Assembly: GCA_945859605.1 (NCBI GenBank)
Contig: OX243819.1
Span: forward strand, 2,638,754-2,702,753
DNA: 64,000 nucleotides
Source: Lumbricus rubellus
Taxonomy: Eukaryota; Annelida; Clitellata; Crassiclitellata; Lumbricidae
Reading direction: 5' to 3'
Below the pieces are notes generated by a model. The model was not told the DNA's origin and did no database searches. It saw nothing but the letters and a program-made list of their open reading frames with translations. Positions 22,748 through 34,086 of this stretch are shown here, one piece after another; position 1 is the first letter of the stretch, and every line of letters begins with the position of its first letter. Made by a program: the position numbers and the translations under genes.

Positions 22748-23270
22748 AATTTATATCCGTATATCTATGCCACCGGCTGCCAAGACAGAACCATAGCGAA
22801 CACAAGTTGACTCGATGATCAAGGTGAAGCTTATACTTTCCGTGAGGTTTCTTCTTCTTTTGTTCTTCACGTGATTTATTTCCACAGTTCCACTGCCTCC
22901 TGTGCCTTGTATGACGCTGCAGCATCGTCTCAATAAATGCATAATATTGATTGCTCATTCGAAGCCGTTTATCAAAATTAGAAAATTTCAATAAAATCTC
23001 ACATGGATGTAGCTGAGACAATACGATAACAAATTTTACTATTACAATGTGGAATAGAGAGGCTATTCTTTATTTGTCGACCAATTTCAAATCGCATTTT
23101 GGCTCACGACAAATTTGAGTACCACTTTTTGCGCCAGAGGCATAATAGCATAATAATGACTTAAGATTGTAACTGTCACTACTACTGATTAAACCCAATT
23201 GAAAGTAATCGATATATCGGTCTTCTGATCAATTACTATGAAATTGATCAATTGATTGAACAATTATCTT

Positions 23271-23668
23271 CATGGGCGGAGACCTAGGAAGAAAAGGGGA
23301 CAGTCCCCCCCAATAGAAGTGTCGGGGTAAGGCCCATGCATTCCCCCCAAATATTGAGCCTCAAGACTTTAAAAAGTGGAAAAAATTAGTTGTAGGTGAA
23401 AATAGACATTTTCCGAGACCTTTTGGCCAGACGACTAAATAAAAGGTCTTCAACTGTTTTGGCGGTGAAAATAGAGAAATATTTCTTGACTTTTTGGACA
23501 GATGACTTTAAAAAAGGTCATCAACTTTTTCGGCGGTGAAAGTAGAAAAATTTTCCTCGGAAGGTCGTCAGAAGTTTTCGTCCGCCAAAAAATATTGCGT
23601 CTTTCCTTCGGCCACTCGTTCGTCCCACCCACCCTCCCCCTAAAACTCCGCCAAGGTCTCCGCCCATG
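23271..23668. mobile_element. hAT-type MITE (CATGGGCGGAGACC ends)
   Basis: Ends CATGGGCGGAGACCTAGG and (reverse) CATGGGCGGAGACCTTGG, flanked by ATTATCTT / ATTATCTC (8 bases, one change). Internal hairpin units GATGAC...GTCATC at 23501-23522. Not present in copy B. Confidence 0.75.
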
Positions 23669-24274
23669 ATTATCTCAAGCGATCAATTGGCTATAACATG
23701 TATTACAATGAATATCTGTTAATGTTGGGTACATAAGTCTAAAGATGGGGACCGGACGTGCATGCGTCATTAACATCATCGAGAGACCTTTGGGCGGTGA
23801 TATAATCGTGTAGGCCTATCACTATCTGCTAGTTGATGCAACTTGGTCCGGAGACTCCGATCGCTATTATAGCCAAACCATCTGCTATTATTGGATGGAA
23901 AATTCATCAGTTTATGGTCCACGTCTGTAGGTCTACGTGGGATCGCCACTGGTAAAAAATTATAATTTTATGCGCATTGTTTGCCCTGCAATAAAGTTTC
24001 TGCTGTTTTTTAATCGTTCAAACAAGCAAGCGCAGAGAGCTGCTCATAAAATGTTTTGATAGCCTAAGTGATGTTGTAAGCCTTTCCAATAATTATGTTT
24101 TATGACTCGATCGGTCGCTCGCTCTTTAGACCCATTCCTTTCAACCTGAACGCAGTGAACAGTCTTGAGATGTAGCGGACAGCAAAGCTTAGCGATTAAT
24201 TTTATCCGTTTCAAACAGGGTTTCTCTTACGAAAGCGCTATAGCAGCTGTTTAGGTAGGGCTGCTGCTTTTGAA

Positions 24275-24348
24275 ATGTTCTTACGTGGAATTCTCCTTCT
24301 GATCGGTTTGGTCATCGTCGCCTCATTCCTTCTGGGGGACAGTCGAAG
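24275..24348 (+). CDS. Signal-peptide exon of Ig-type gene, copy A
   Basis: ATG at 24275 encodes MFLRGILLLIGLVIVASFLL then GDSR, a typical signal peptide, up to donor AAG|GTAAGT. It is the duplicate of 43073-43145. It ends in phase 2, whereas the downstream Ig exon needs phase 1, and no Ig exon follows inside copy A. The duplication probably cut the gene in its first intron, leaving this exon orphaned unless another downstream exon uses it. Confidence 0.5.
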
Positions 24349-24430
24349 GTAAGTTTTCCTATTCACAATGAATATTTTGGACACACACATCTGACAAAAT
24401 AAAGAAGATGAAACGGTGCAGGTACATATT

Positions 24431-24719
24431 ATGGACAATAAGAGGTTTAGTTTGTTAGCCTTGCGCGATGCGAATCATGGGCTGGCACGCTCCGTATAAG
24501 AGAAGATTCATTCATTCAATCAAACATTTCGAGAATTTATGTAGCGCCCATTCAACAGGCGCCTCCAGTCCAACCACATTGATGCAAGCAAGTCTTGGAG
24601 AGTTTGTAAAACGCTGATCACTTACTCACGTAGCGGATGAACGACATGATAGATTTAATTGAGTAATTCACTATGCTCTTTCTCGGCTCTTCAGAATAGA
24701 ATGGGCAACGACATCAAAA
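24431..24719. other. Junction between copies A and B
   Basis: Contains an ATTC microsatellite and a LINE-like tail (ATGTAGCGCCCATTCAACAG, 24537-24556, then GGCGCCTCC) with no counterpart at the outer edges of A or B. A dispersed repeat at the joint could have taken part in the duplication, but this is inference. Confidence 0.4.
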
Positions 24720-24984
24720 AATAAAACTGGATCGTAGATATATAACTTCTTACTAATCGACATTGCGCCCTGTACGTAGCCTATTGCATATATGTGATTT
24801 ATGTGATATATTTAGAGTGGATGTTTAAAATGAAGACAATGAAACTGTTCCATGTCACACCTTTATCTTTTGTCGAAACTTTTAATGTTTTATTAATATG
24901 CAATTTGTTCAATTCTCTCATAGTCCGGATGAGCTTAGACGGATATTTTATTCTCAGAATCTGTTAAAAACATTGAATTTAGTT

Positions 24985-25895
24985 TCAACTGAAAAGTGTA
25001 AATAGCTTAATATTCTTGTGACCATCAACGACGATCAGCTGTTCCTTTTCTGCGTCATAACACAACCTAGTTGGCCAAAGAATCTTTGTTTCGTCCGTTT
25101 CTGCATTTCGAGAAAGAAGAATTCGATTCCACCGAAGATCGGAATCCAAGAGAATCACTCTGTGATTTTCTGTGTCAGCCACAAACACTCGATCGTCTGA
25201 ATCGATTGAGATATATTTAGTATTGTACAGTTGCTGTGTTTTATTTGAGGGAATAAAACGACGGATGACCGTCTGTCCATCTCTGGTAACTTCACAGATT
25301 CCCCACCTCTCTACCTTGTATGTTCCACTCCGTCCATCCTCTGCGTACTCTACCCATCGGTGAAGGATGAGAAAATTCCCGATGGATGTTTCCACGGCTC
25401 GAAGAGGTTTCGTAATATCTTCTGGCAACCGAATGTACCGAATAAGTTTTCCATTGGATCCGTAGACCCACAGAATGGACGGTAAGTCATCGGCCATCAA
25501 CAACTGACCATCACTGGTCACTGACAAATTATTACGTTCCGGTGTATATTCAGTGTCCCTTAGTTTACAATCAGTTGTAATCCATTTGATGATTTTGTAT
25601 TTGTAATATCTTCCTATTGTTATCTTCCAGATGAATTTCCAATAGTCATGGACGTAGAGGCAATTTTCCTTCTCACTGGATGCAATATCAACGGGATAAT
25701 TCATCTCATCTATTGCGATTTTCTTTTGCAGGTCAAATGGATCTCGATTCTCAAAGACACAAATTGCATTTGGAGAATTATGATTTGATCGACAGAGTAC
25801 GTAGATTTCATCTCGCAGTTGTGTGACTGCGCACACTCTTTTATATCCTGGAATATCGATTCTCTGGGTGAAGTTGACGTTAACGGAAAAAACCA
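24985..25895 (-). CDS. NHL-repeat beta-propeller, last exon of CARD/NHL gene, copy B
   Basis: Starts after acceptor CTTTATTTAG and encodes about 302 residues to the stop. Blades are clearer than in copy A: SVTSDGQLLMADDLPSILWV (about residues 130-150), YISIDSDDRVFVADTENHRV (about 233-252) and RLCYDAEKEQLIVVDGH. The aspartate-rich turns and VADT.NHRV pattern are classic NHL. The split codon at the start matches the preceding exon. An in-frame ATG with a hydrophobic run exists just upstream of the acceptor, so an alternative promoter making a secreted propeller alone is possible but not supported otherwise. Confidence 0.7.
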
Positions 25896-26221
25896 CTAAA
25901 TAAAGAAAACAAAAGCTATCATTTCTATACATTTCTATAAGAATACGTCACTAACTGATGACATAATTATTTTCAATACTTAATAATTATTTGTATCATA
26001 ATCGACTGCAAATGTAGAATCAGTCATCAATTTGTTTTAAAATTTAATTATTTTATTTACTTACTTATTCCTGTGTTGCCCGATGCGCTACCAGCGCGAG
26101 GAAGGACTAAGGTCTAAGGTCGAAGGATAAGCTTATACTTAGAACCAGGGCTGTACACGAGGGTTTTGCTTTAGTTATTCAGCTAATCACCTAAATATAT
26201 TTGTGCATAGTGTACTTGTAG

Positions 26222-26880
26222 GTGTATTATTTATTTATTTATTTATTTACTGAAAATTTGATATAGCGCTCCTTCAAGGTTACTACTCAGGAGCGCTCCC
26301 AGTCCAACCCCGGTCGAATAAGAGAGTCTTGAGAAGAGAAAGAAATGAAGTAGAAGTAGAAAGGCCAATAGGTATTTGATGAAGGATAACAGGGAGCTCA
26401 TTCCAGGTCGCAGGGTCAGCCACGGAGAAAGCACGGCGCTGCCTGATTGCAGTCCGTGAGCGTGGAACAATAAGTACCGCTTGTGCAGCTGAGCGGAGAG
26501 AGCAGCGGCGTTGAACATGCGTGGTCGAGCAGCAGAGCTCCTGCAAGTATAAAGGAGCCAAACCCTCAAAGCAGCGCCGGACCAAGACGGAAATTGTGTA
26601 AGTAATGCGCTGTGGGTATGGGAGCCAGTGGAGTACATCACGCATGTACTCGGAGACTCGGCCAAACTTGGGAATGCGGCCTATGAGGCGGGCAGCAGTG
26701 CGCAGGACCCTATTTAGAGGCCCCAACCGACAGGCTGGAAGTCCACCGTAAATGGAACTGCAGTAGTACAAGCGTGAAACTACAAACGCATGAACAAGTG
26801 TTGAGGCTGCGCTAGGAGTCAAAGAGCGGGAAATGACCTTGAGCTGCCGAAGCTGGTAGTAACAGTGTAGACTGTGCAGC
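26222..26880 (-). mobile_element. 5'-truncated LINE (L2/CR1-like), copy B only
   Basis: The minus-strand frame 26283-26822 encodes the end of an RT protein: TLVHAFVVSRLYYCSSIYGG, then LHWLPYPQRITY, then RRAFSVADPATWNELPV. This order is characteristic of L2/CR1 LINEs. The 3' end (GGAGCGCTATATC) is followed by an AAAT-type microsatellite tail at about 26227-26250. Copy A lacks it. Confidence 0.7.
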
Positions 26881-27467
26881 GTGCGCTGGACTCACAAAGA
26901 GTACACGTTAAAAATGAAATTATCACAACACAGCAATATTATTATGTTACGTATAATATTGATTAAATTTGCTCGCGCTATGCCACGAGAAAACTTGAAG
27001 ACTAAAAAAGGTCATCCGAAATGTGCATGGCTACAAAATTGTCGCCGGAAAATCTCTGCAACATCTTAATTGGGCTACATGATTTCCGTTTTTCTACCTA
27101 TCATTATCTCACTTTCCATTTTACCGTCTATCTGTCTAACTGCATGCCTTATGTTGCCTTTTTCTTTTCTTCTGATTCCACCTTAGGCGACACAAAACAA
27201 TTTGTGGGTCAATAACGTTTCATTCTCTCTATTAGGCTACAAACTTTTTATAGACCACTTCTTTTCACTGTTTTTCATTTCCCTTCACTCCATAATCTCA
27301 TACAGAAACAGCTTTTCCAATTAGTTTCTTCCTCCTGACCGTCTATCTTCGAAATTTGCTTTGATCAGCCAAGCAGTAAAATTATGTCAATTAGGATAGT
27401 AATAGGCTGTGCTTTAAATTCATGTAGGCCTATATTGGGCCGCTTGGGCGGGTTTGCGAGAACTTGC

Positions 27468-27809
27468 CAACGGTTTTCTTGAATTGATTCCTATCGATGT
27501 TGATCATTTTTGACGTAGACGGTTGAATATTTTGAAAGAATACGTCTCTCAGTTGATTCGAATCGTACATCTTCTCAATATATTGAAGAGCTGTTTGTGA
27601 GCGACACCAGATCCAAACGACCAAAGTTCGTCTGTTCAGTTGAGAGTTGACGATTTCCATGCCTTCATTTTGAAGTTGACTAATGAGTTTATCATCTTGA
27701 TTAATTTTCGTTCCGTCTAGGAGATCGCTTATTCCTTCATGAAGCAGTTGTGTGTCCATGGATTCCGCAGTCGCTCTTTCAGCATTTCTCGCTCTCACTT
27801 TTATGATAA
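27468..27809 (-). CDS. TRADD-N-like exon of CARD/NHL gene, copy B
   Basis: 342 bp as in copy A, after acceptor GTTATTTTTAG and before G|GCAAGT. The core reads QLNRRTLVVWIWCRSQTALQ then YIEKMYDSNQLRDVFF. It starts with two bases of a split codon, which the phase 1 end of the copy B CARD exon completes (GTT), and it ends in phase 1 for the NHL exon. The TRADD-N assignment is tentative; the alternative is an uncharacterised helical linker. Confidence 0.55.
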
Positions 27810-28489
27810 CTAAAAATAACGAGGAAAAATGACAACATTGAGCACTTGTTTCTTGTGTATTAGACTCTATTCACTTAGCTGCTGTTTATGACTGTTGATA
27901 GAGATAGCCTAATTTGACAAATCTCGTCTGCACTGTAAATTGACCCCCGTCTTAAAACTTATTTTGAAGCTGAAAATGCACGATGCATATTTTACAATAG
28001 CCTACAATATAAAACAACATAATTCAAAATGATAACGCCCTTCTTACAAAGCTTAGCAGTGAATACACACCATCGAAGATTGAGATATGATGTAGGCCTA
28101 ATGTGCAAACTGAAGCCTTCGGTACAAGGTATTTTTTTATAGTCTTCTTAGTTTTCGCCAAATCGAGTTTTAATGTTTTCGCTTCTCAGAAGTCCAGGTA
28201 ATAGATAAAGATGATTTTTAAAGAATAGCCTAAGCATTATCTAGTCCTACTCTTAATTGAGCAAAAACTCAAATTCCCAAGTCCGGCTATTGCTTATTAG
28301 TATTATTAGGCTATGTGCAAATGAACAACAAGCCAGCTGATTTTTATTGCACTGTTACAGTAGGCCTAGCTTTCTGTGTAGCGCTGAAACTTGCTAGGCC
28401 CATTCGTGCAAAATGATAAGTAGGAGCTGGATTGATAAAACTAATTCCTGGCGTAAGTGGAGGCTGTATGTATAGAAAATAATAATCGT

Positions 28490-28945
28490 AATCTTAGTCT
28501 CCGAATTTCTAAAGCGTCAATCCAAAGACAAGCGCGGGACACCGGCTTATTCACGAGCGCTGCGTTGAGTCAGAAGGGTTGTCCGTAAGAGTAGTCCGGG
28601 TCGAGTTACATGTACCATAGGATCAGAAGGGCGGGACAGCTACTAAGGCGGGTGTTGTCTGGATCGAGAATATTATTGGAGGGTGGAGGATCAGATGAGA
28701 TAGGGTAAGAGTTCTTGAAAATGAGTGTCTTGAGTTTCGAATGAAAAGCCCGAGGTGTGATGAAAGAGGAGCCTGAGAAAGGTGCTGGTGTGTGATTAGT
28801 AATGATGGTGGAGGAATTGAAAAAGATAGGAGTTCAGCAGGCAGATCATTCCAAAGGCGTAGTGCTGAGTTGGATATTGCTCGGTTGGAGAACTTGAGAT
28901 GAATTGTGACCGGCGGTCGAGAGAGTGTAAGACAGGCGGATGATT
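28490..28945 (-). mobile_element. LINE 3' fragment (L2-like), copy B
   Basis: The minus strand contains RAISNSALRLWNDLPAELLS, the conserved tail of L2-like RT proteins. The 3' end (GCCGGTGTCCCGCGCTTG...) recurs at 44385-44450 as a separate truncated copy. Confidence 0.6.
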
Positions 28946-29205
28946 CCAGTCAATGGAAGCTGGATGAAACTAATTCCTTGCTTCAATAGAAACTGGATGA
29001 CTGGGATTCTTATCGGCCTAAATACATGTGGGCTTGACGGTCAACATTGACTATAGGCCTAATAGCGGTGCGGTGTTACCTGGAGATTTACGCAGCAATG
29101 CTTCTTTCGTTGGTAGACCTAAGCTTATAGATTTTCATCTGTTTTGATAAACATGGAACTATGTACACTAAATGGTCGGCTTTAAACTAAAAATCTACTA
29201 TGAAC

Positions 29206-29493
29206 CTCCTCCGATTTTGACGATCGATGTCACTTGCGTTTGGTTGGTTTGTTGAAGACACTTGACGAAATTTGTAAACTTTTTGTTGGTGAAGGATCTA
29301 ATAACCTTCAGAAGTTCTGCATTCTTATCTCTGATTGATTGTTGTCTTTTAATGAATTGACTTTGTTCTTCCGTTATGCAGTTGTGATATAACAGCGAAT
29401 CGATGAATTCGTCATTCGGTTGAATATTTTTCATAAGAAAATCTTTGTTGTTTCTACAAATTGCTGCATGTTTCCTGTCTCTCTTATACCAAT
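29206..29493 (-). CDS. CARD exon of CARD/NHL gene, copy B
   Basis: A 288 bp exon, one base longer than copy A, after acceptor TATTTGCAG and before GGAG|GTTCAT. It encodes RNNKDFLMKNIQPNDEFIDS, LLYHNCITEEQSQFIKRQ, NAELLKVIRSFTNKKFTNFV and CLQQTNQTQVTSI, a CARD by helix pattern. Phase 1 at both ends fits the F-box-like and TRADD-like exons, so the reading frame runs through in copy B. CARD plus NHL suggests a signalling adaptor acting in the cytoplasm. Partner and pathway are unknown. Confidence 0.7.
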
Positions 29494-31115
29494 CTGCAAA
29501 TACATTTTAATAATGTTACATAATGTGTGACTTTACATCATGTAGCCTACTTCACTAGAAACCATTTCCCCGATGCCAGCAGAATTTAATTTGACAGAGG
29601 AATAAAATGATGGCACTGATGACGCTTCATAGAAACATAGGCTGTGCCCACATTTAAGAGAAACACACACACACACACACATTAATTTAATAATCAAACC
29701 GGCATTCACGAAAAGCAAATAACCTTTTTAGAGGTCGATCTAAAAAGCCTTGTCTTACACGTCCAAGACTAAACGGACCGACACACCTGCGGCAAGAACA
29801 GTCTACCACCAACTCCCATTATAAGGCACTTACAAGCCAAACCTCTTCTAGTAGGGAGGCCACGTCGATGATTCAGAGACACGCCTTGCAGTTATTTATA
29901 AATTTGGTTATCAGTGAAATCAACTCTTTCGACTTGAAGTAATAGTCTATCTGATCAGAGAAGTTTTGTCAATTGAAGTGTAAGTTCACTGCCATCGATT
30001 GAATTCAGACTACAGAAGTCTGTCTTCAGCTAAATGATTGATGTGTGCTACGCCGATTTTTTTACTAAACATTATAAAATGATTAGACAAATCTTATATA
30101 TTTTATAAATTATTATTAAAGTAGATAAATGTGTAACGCGCGCATGGTCAATTGATCACACCGAAATATGAATCTGAGGCGCGGATAATCAGCCGCCAGA
30201 GGAATAGGCTATTCAGTGCTTGAAAGCCATGGAGATGAAGTGAGTTTTGAGCCGCTTTTTGAAGGAAGTAAAATTTAGCTTTTTATAAATTGTTTCATAG
30301 TCGACTTTCTGATTTACTTGCGAGAGGTCGGTCTATTGTGTTCTCCGACATTATTAGGTCGCGACTCGCGAGTCAATGAAGCCTCACAAAAGTTGGACCA
30401 CTTTCGACTCAGTTTTCAGGTAAAATGGCAAGAGAGTAGCCTACATCAGAACTAAAGACATTCTACCCACAATATGATTGGGAAATACTTGGTTTTAGTG
30501 ATAGTGATAGACAGATAGAAGGATGCGAGGTCTTTCGAATGGCTTCGAACCCCAATAATAATATCAATGGCATAATCACACAAAGACAGTGATCAGCGTG
30601 GAAGGCCAGTTCTGCTCCGGGGATCTAAGGCTGGCAAGTTTTCTACTTGTTATGAGGAATTGCATGAGGGTGTACACTGTGCAGCAGTCTGCAAGTTCGA
30701 CATCATTATGTACGATGGCCGTCTTCGATCCAGTAAGGACTCTGAACATGCTGTCAATAATTGTGTGCGAGGGCATAATTGTAGCAGTGGATATTTCTTC
30801 GTGTAAAATCAGCATTGCTCACTTTTAGATAACTGGCTATCTAGGAGTCTTATGCTATTAAAGGAGATGCTTCGCTAAACTCCATATGGCGCTGTTTCAA
30901 GCGCCTGAGTAACCGATTAATTTTAATGGTAATGGTTCGAGAATAACAATAGACTATTTCATCAGCAAATTTTCTTATGGTTGAAGTTGGAAAGTTGGCG
31001 CTGTTTTGAGTGAGTGACTAATTCTGTGATGTGGTATTGGTAATGGTTCTCAAATTATTATCTGCGAAATCTCATATGGTTGAAGTCGGAAAGTAATGCT
31101 TGGAATGAGACTTGC
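29494..31115. other. Intron between F-box-like and CARD exons, copy B
   Basis: No exon recognised. A CA dinucleotide run sits near 29662-29681. Otherwise it aligns with 11971-13240 apart from small insertions. Confidence 0.4.
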
Positions 31116-31302
31116 CTCTCAAGTATCGCCAGATTTCCCGCTTGAACCGCTTTCTGATAATTCTTTGATAAAAACAAACGTCAACTGACATGAGAGACCC
31201 AATAACTTCTTCGTCTCTGTCATTTGCTGGTGAATCCAATACCCAATGATTGTATGACTTTTGCAGGATAATGTCCAACAACTCGAATGGAAGATCGTAC
31301 AA
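31116..31302 (-). CDS. F-box-like exon of CARD/NHL gene, copy B
   Basis: 187 bp, same boundaries and phases as copy A. Reads LYDLPFELLDIILQKSYNHW, then GSLMSVDVCFYQRIIRKRFK, then REIWRYLR. A conserved GC donor (GCAAGT) ends it; similarity to copy A continues some 40 bases past it. The F-box-like call is tentative. Confidence 0.5.
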
Positions 31303-31563
31303 CTGAAATGCAACACTAAGTCTTAATTATTATCTATTGATTTTGTCAATCGGATTTTGCTATGTGTAATTTGCCCTAGCTGCTCTGACAAGAAGAGGTG
31401 AGACATTGGAGGGTAACAAAAGGCAGTAGGCAATACATAAGTTATTTGCACGACAGCATTCTGGAGGAGTCGAGAGAGTATCGGTAGATAGGTCTGTAAA
31501 TAGCATGCAATTGTTGTTAAATTTGTTGCTTAAATATTTTGACAAAATAATACCCAATCTTAC

Positions 31564-31700
31564 CGTTGTACAACATGGAGCTTTGTTCTGTTTATCTTCT
31601 GGATTCATGACAATTCCTTTAAAATAATAGAAAGGTGGAAGAAATATGAAATTGTAATTGATGTAACTGAAATAACAATCAGTCTCGTCAACTCTTTTCT
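31564..31700 (-). CDS. Short hydrophobic exon of CARD/NHL gene, copy B
   Basis: Identical in sequence to copy A over about 165 bp, while neighbouring intron DNA has diverged. This points to strong constraint or local gene conversion. Donor ACG|GTAAGA, phase 0. As in copy A, the acceptor could be at 31701 or 31667. Encodes INYNFIFLPPFYYFKGIV and a Lys/Cys-rich end. Confidence 0.55.
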
Positions 31701-31887
31701 CTTTATAGAAACATACATGTATTTACCCAAAGCAATACGCAACAATCTACTAATCTGCATTCATGAAATTTCAAAACATTAAATTTTAGTTTGTTGCATT
31801 GCCGGTATTCAATATTTGTCGTTTTAGCGACCACATTAAAAAGTCGCAAGCAACGAATTGAACTACTGTTTACATGGCATCACTTAT

Positions 31888-31970
31888 CAATCAATCAATC
31901 AATTTTCGTTTAACCAAAACTTCAGGCTTGCAGAACGCAGCAAGTAACATAGGCCCTACAACTAATTTAA
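31888..31970 (-). mobile_element. LINE 3' tail fragment (TCAA repeat)
   Basis: A short ATCA repeat followed by TTTCGTTTAACCAAAACTTC resembles the 3' ends of CR1/Crack-type LINEs such as the one at 48985. Very short, low confidence. Confidence 0.35.
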
Positions 31971-32466
31971 CAAAGGTTTTTATATATAAGTTCAGTTTAC
32001 ATGTATATATGCAACATAAATAAATATTTTTCTTGAAATAATATTAATTGTTTGTTCGGTTAAAAAATTGATCTAGGTTTGCTAGGCTAAAAAATGTTTT
32101 TTTAATAGTAGCCTACTCTAGAGATAAAGTTAGCCTACAATTATCTTTTTCCGGAAGAGAGAAGTCATGAGCCTGAGGACGGAGTTCATGACCACAGGAG
32201 GAGCGAGGCGGAGGGAATAATCGGTACAGTAGCCTACATGACATTTGTGAAAGAGGAAAAGGCTACGGAGGCCGATTTCCTGGAAACTTTATATATGTGG
32301 TCTAATAGTAAGATTCCGAATCCACGATATAGGCATCGACAGATTTGAATGGCTGGTATTAAAAATAAGAGTGGTGGCACTGGCATTCCATCATAAGGTA
32401 CTTGACTATCCTCCTTATACGGGAAGTGGTAGTCTAACTCAATATTATTTGCGTACCACTGTTATA

Positions 32467-33469
32467 CAGGGTGGGCCAATAGGAATGCAACAACTTTGAC
32501 GCATTATAACTTGAACAATTTTTATCCGAACATCGTAATCAATACACTAAATTGAAGGTAATTATCCATTCTACTACTGTGTAAAATCTTGCGCTGATAT
32601 ACGGCACCGTTTAAATAAAAATATTGGTGCGACGCACACCTCTCAATTTTGAATGTAAATAATGAACATCATGGCGCCGCTCACGGAAAAGGATAGAATT
32701 TTAATCAGAATCTTAAGAGTAGAAAACGAATACAAAGCACACCAGATGTTGATAGAATTCCCTTCTAGAAAATGAAATAAATATGCTCTACATCGATTGA
32801 TTAAACAAATTGATGCCACGGGAACGTCTAACAGCCGCAACTGTGGTCGCAAACGTTCTCCCGCCGGCGCACCGTTCACGTCATACGGTTGCCTATCTGA
32901 ACGCTAACGTACCAGAGTTTATTGAACTGGAGAACTGGCCACCGAACAATCCGGATTTAAACCCGGTTGACTATTCGATATGGGGTTGTCTTCAGCAACT
33001 GGTCTATCGTGAACCGATACGTGACGTTGAACATTTGAAAAAATTGATTGTTTACTGCTGGGTTGAAATAACCCGAGCACTGGTGGACTCAGCCATCGAT
33101 CAATGGTCGTCTCGTGTCCATTCTGTCATTATAGCACGTGGTGGACATATTGAATATTTGTTTGACTTATGATAAATTCAATCAAGATATGAATTGATAT
33201 TAATTGTCAGAACTAGTGATTGTTTAGAATTGAGTCATTGACATATTAAGTTTAAGACTTTTGGTTTTTTCTTGCAGTTTCATGGCAAAAAAGGGACATC
33301 GAACATTAATAGCATTATCTCAAAAAGTCCTAATAGTATCTCTTAGATATTTTGCAGATTGATAAAATGGATAATTATGTTCAATCTGATATATAGGACA
33401 AGACGCTAAGATAAAAATTGCTTAAGTTATAAGGTGTCAAAGTTGTTGCATTCCTATTGGCCCACCCTG
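32467..33469 (+). mobile_element. Tc1/mariner-type element, internally deleted
   Basis: Inverted ends CAGGGTGGGCCAATAGGAAT both sides, flanked by TA (32465-66 and 33470-71). Copy A keeps the empty site (GTTATAATTATC near 19907). 1003 bp, inserted only in copy B. Confidence 0.85.
32662..33172 (+). pseudogene. Tc1/mariner transposase remnant
   Basis: N-terminal helix-turn-helix start (MAPLTEKDRILIRILRVENE, from 32671) is followed by a frame break near 32773. The C-terminal part at 32810-33172 has WPPNNPDLNPVDYSIWG, the region of the last catalytic Asp in the DDE/D fold, and ends GGHIEYLF. The middle of the catalytic domain is missing, so the copy cannot move itself. Confidence 0.75.
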
Positions 33470-33989
33470 TATTTATCATCAAGATGCTTTGAACCGGACT
33501 CTAAGGATCTCTGGGTGCAGGAAATCAAATGCGACCTTAGTAAGACATGAAGTCAACTCAGTGTCTGATCTTCCAACATCTGGACAACGAATGCTTACCA
33601 TAAAATTTGTTCGAATCTCTCAACTTCACTTGATAGGCCTATCCTATGGAAGGTCATTCAATTTTATTTGGCACAATATTACAATTATGTCTTGTAGAGG
33701 TAGGCCTAAATGTGCATTCCAGCATCGTTTCCACAGTGCTAAACTGTGGCGTAGTCCTAATGTAGACCTACTCACAGAGCTATCAAGATGACGAGACTGT
33801 GGTAATTTTATCACTTCGCATGTTACGATATTACCACGCAAGGTCAAGTTGAGTCTTTTTAATATCCGGTTAAAAGATCCATGACACACTGCAACGGACC
33901 GTGGAGGCAACTAGCAGCCGTTGATCATTGGAACACAATAATAAGTCTTCTATATTATCTTTGTACGTGAGTAGCCTAATAAAGCCTAC

Positions 33990-34086
33990 CTCGCTTGCGC
34001 AATGAAAGAATTCGTCGCCAGCTTTTGTGACTTTCATCGTCATTTTCGCATTCGGCTCCATTGATTTTTCCTGCCGAAACACCCAT
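33990..34086 (-). CDS. First exon of CARD/NHL gene, copy B
   Basis: ATG at 34086, donor at 33989, 97 bp as in copy A. Encodes MGVSAGKINGAECENDDESH then KSWRRILSLRKR. Phase 1 end. The candidate second exon seen in A (LNDLPSS...) is interrupted here near 33645 by a TAGGCCTATCCTA-type insertion. Confidence 0.45.

Larger units (their letters stand above)
5690..24430. repeat. Segmental tandem duplication, copy A
   Basis: This 18.7 kb matches 24720-43220 in the same order and orientation. Paired landmarks are the NHL exons (5934/24985), TRADD-like exons (9497/27468), CARD exons (11684/29206), F-box-like exons (13241/31116), hydrophobic exons (17406/31564), first exons (20440/33990) and Ig leader exons (24275/43073). 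Coding identity is high but introns have diverged by point changes, micro-insertions and transposons, so the duplication is not very recent. Confidence 0.85.
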
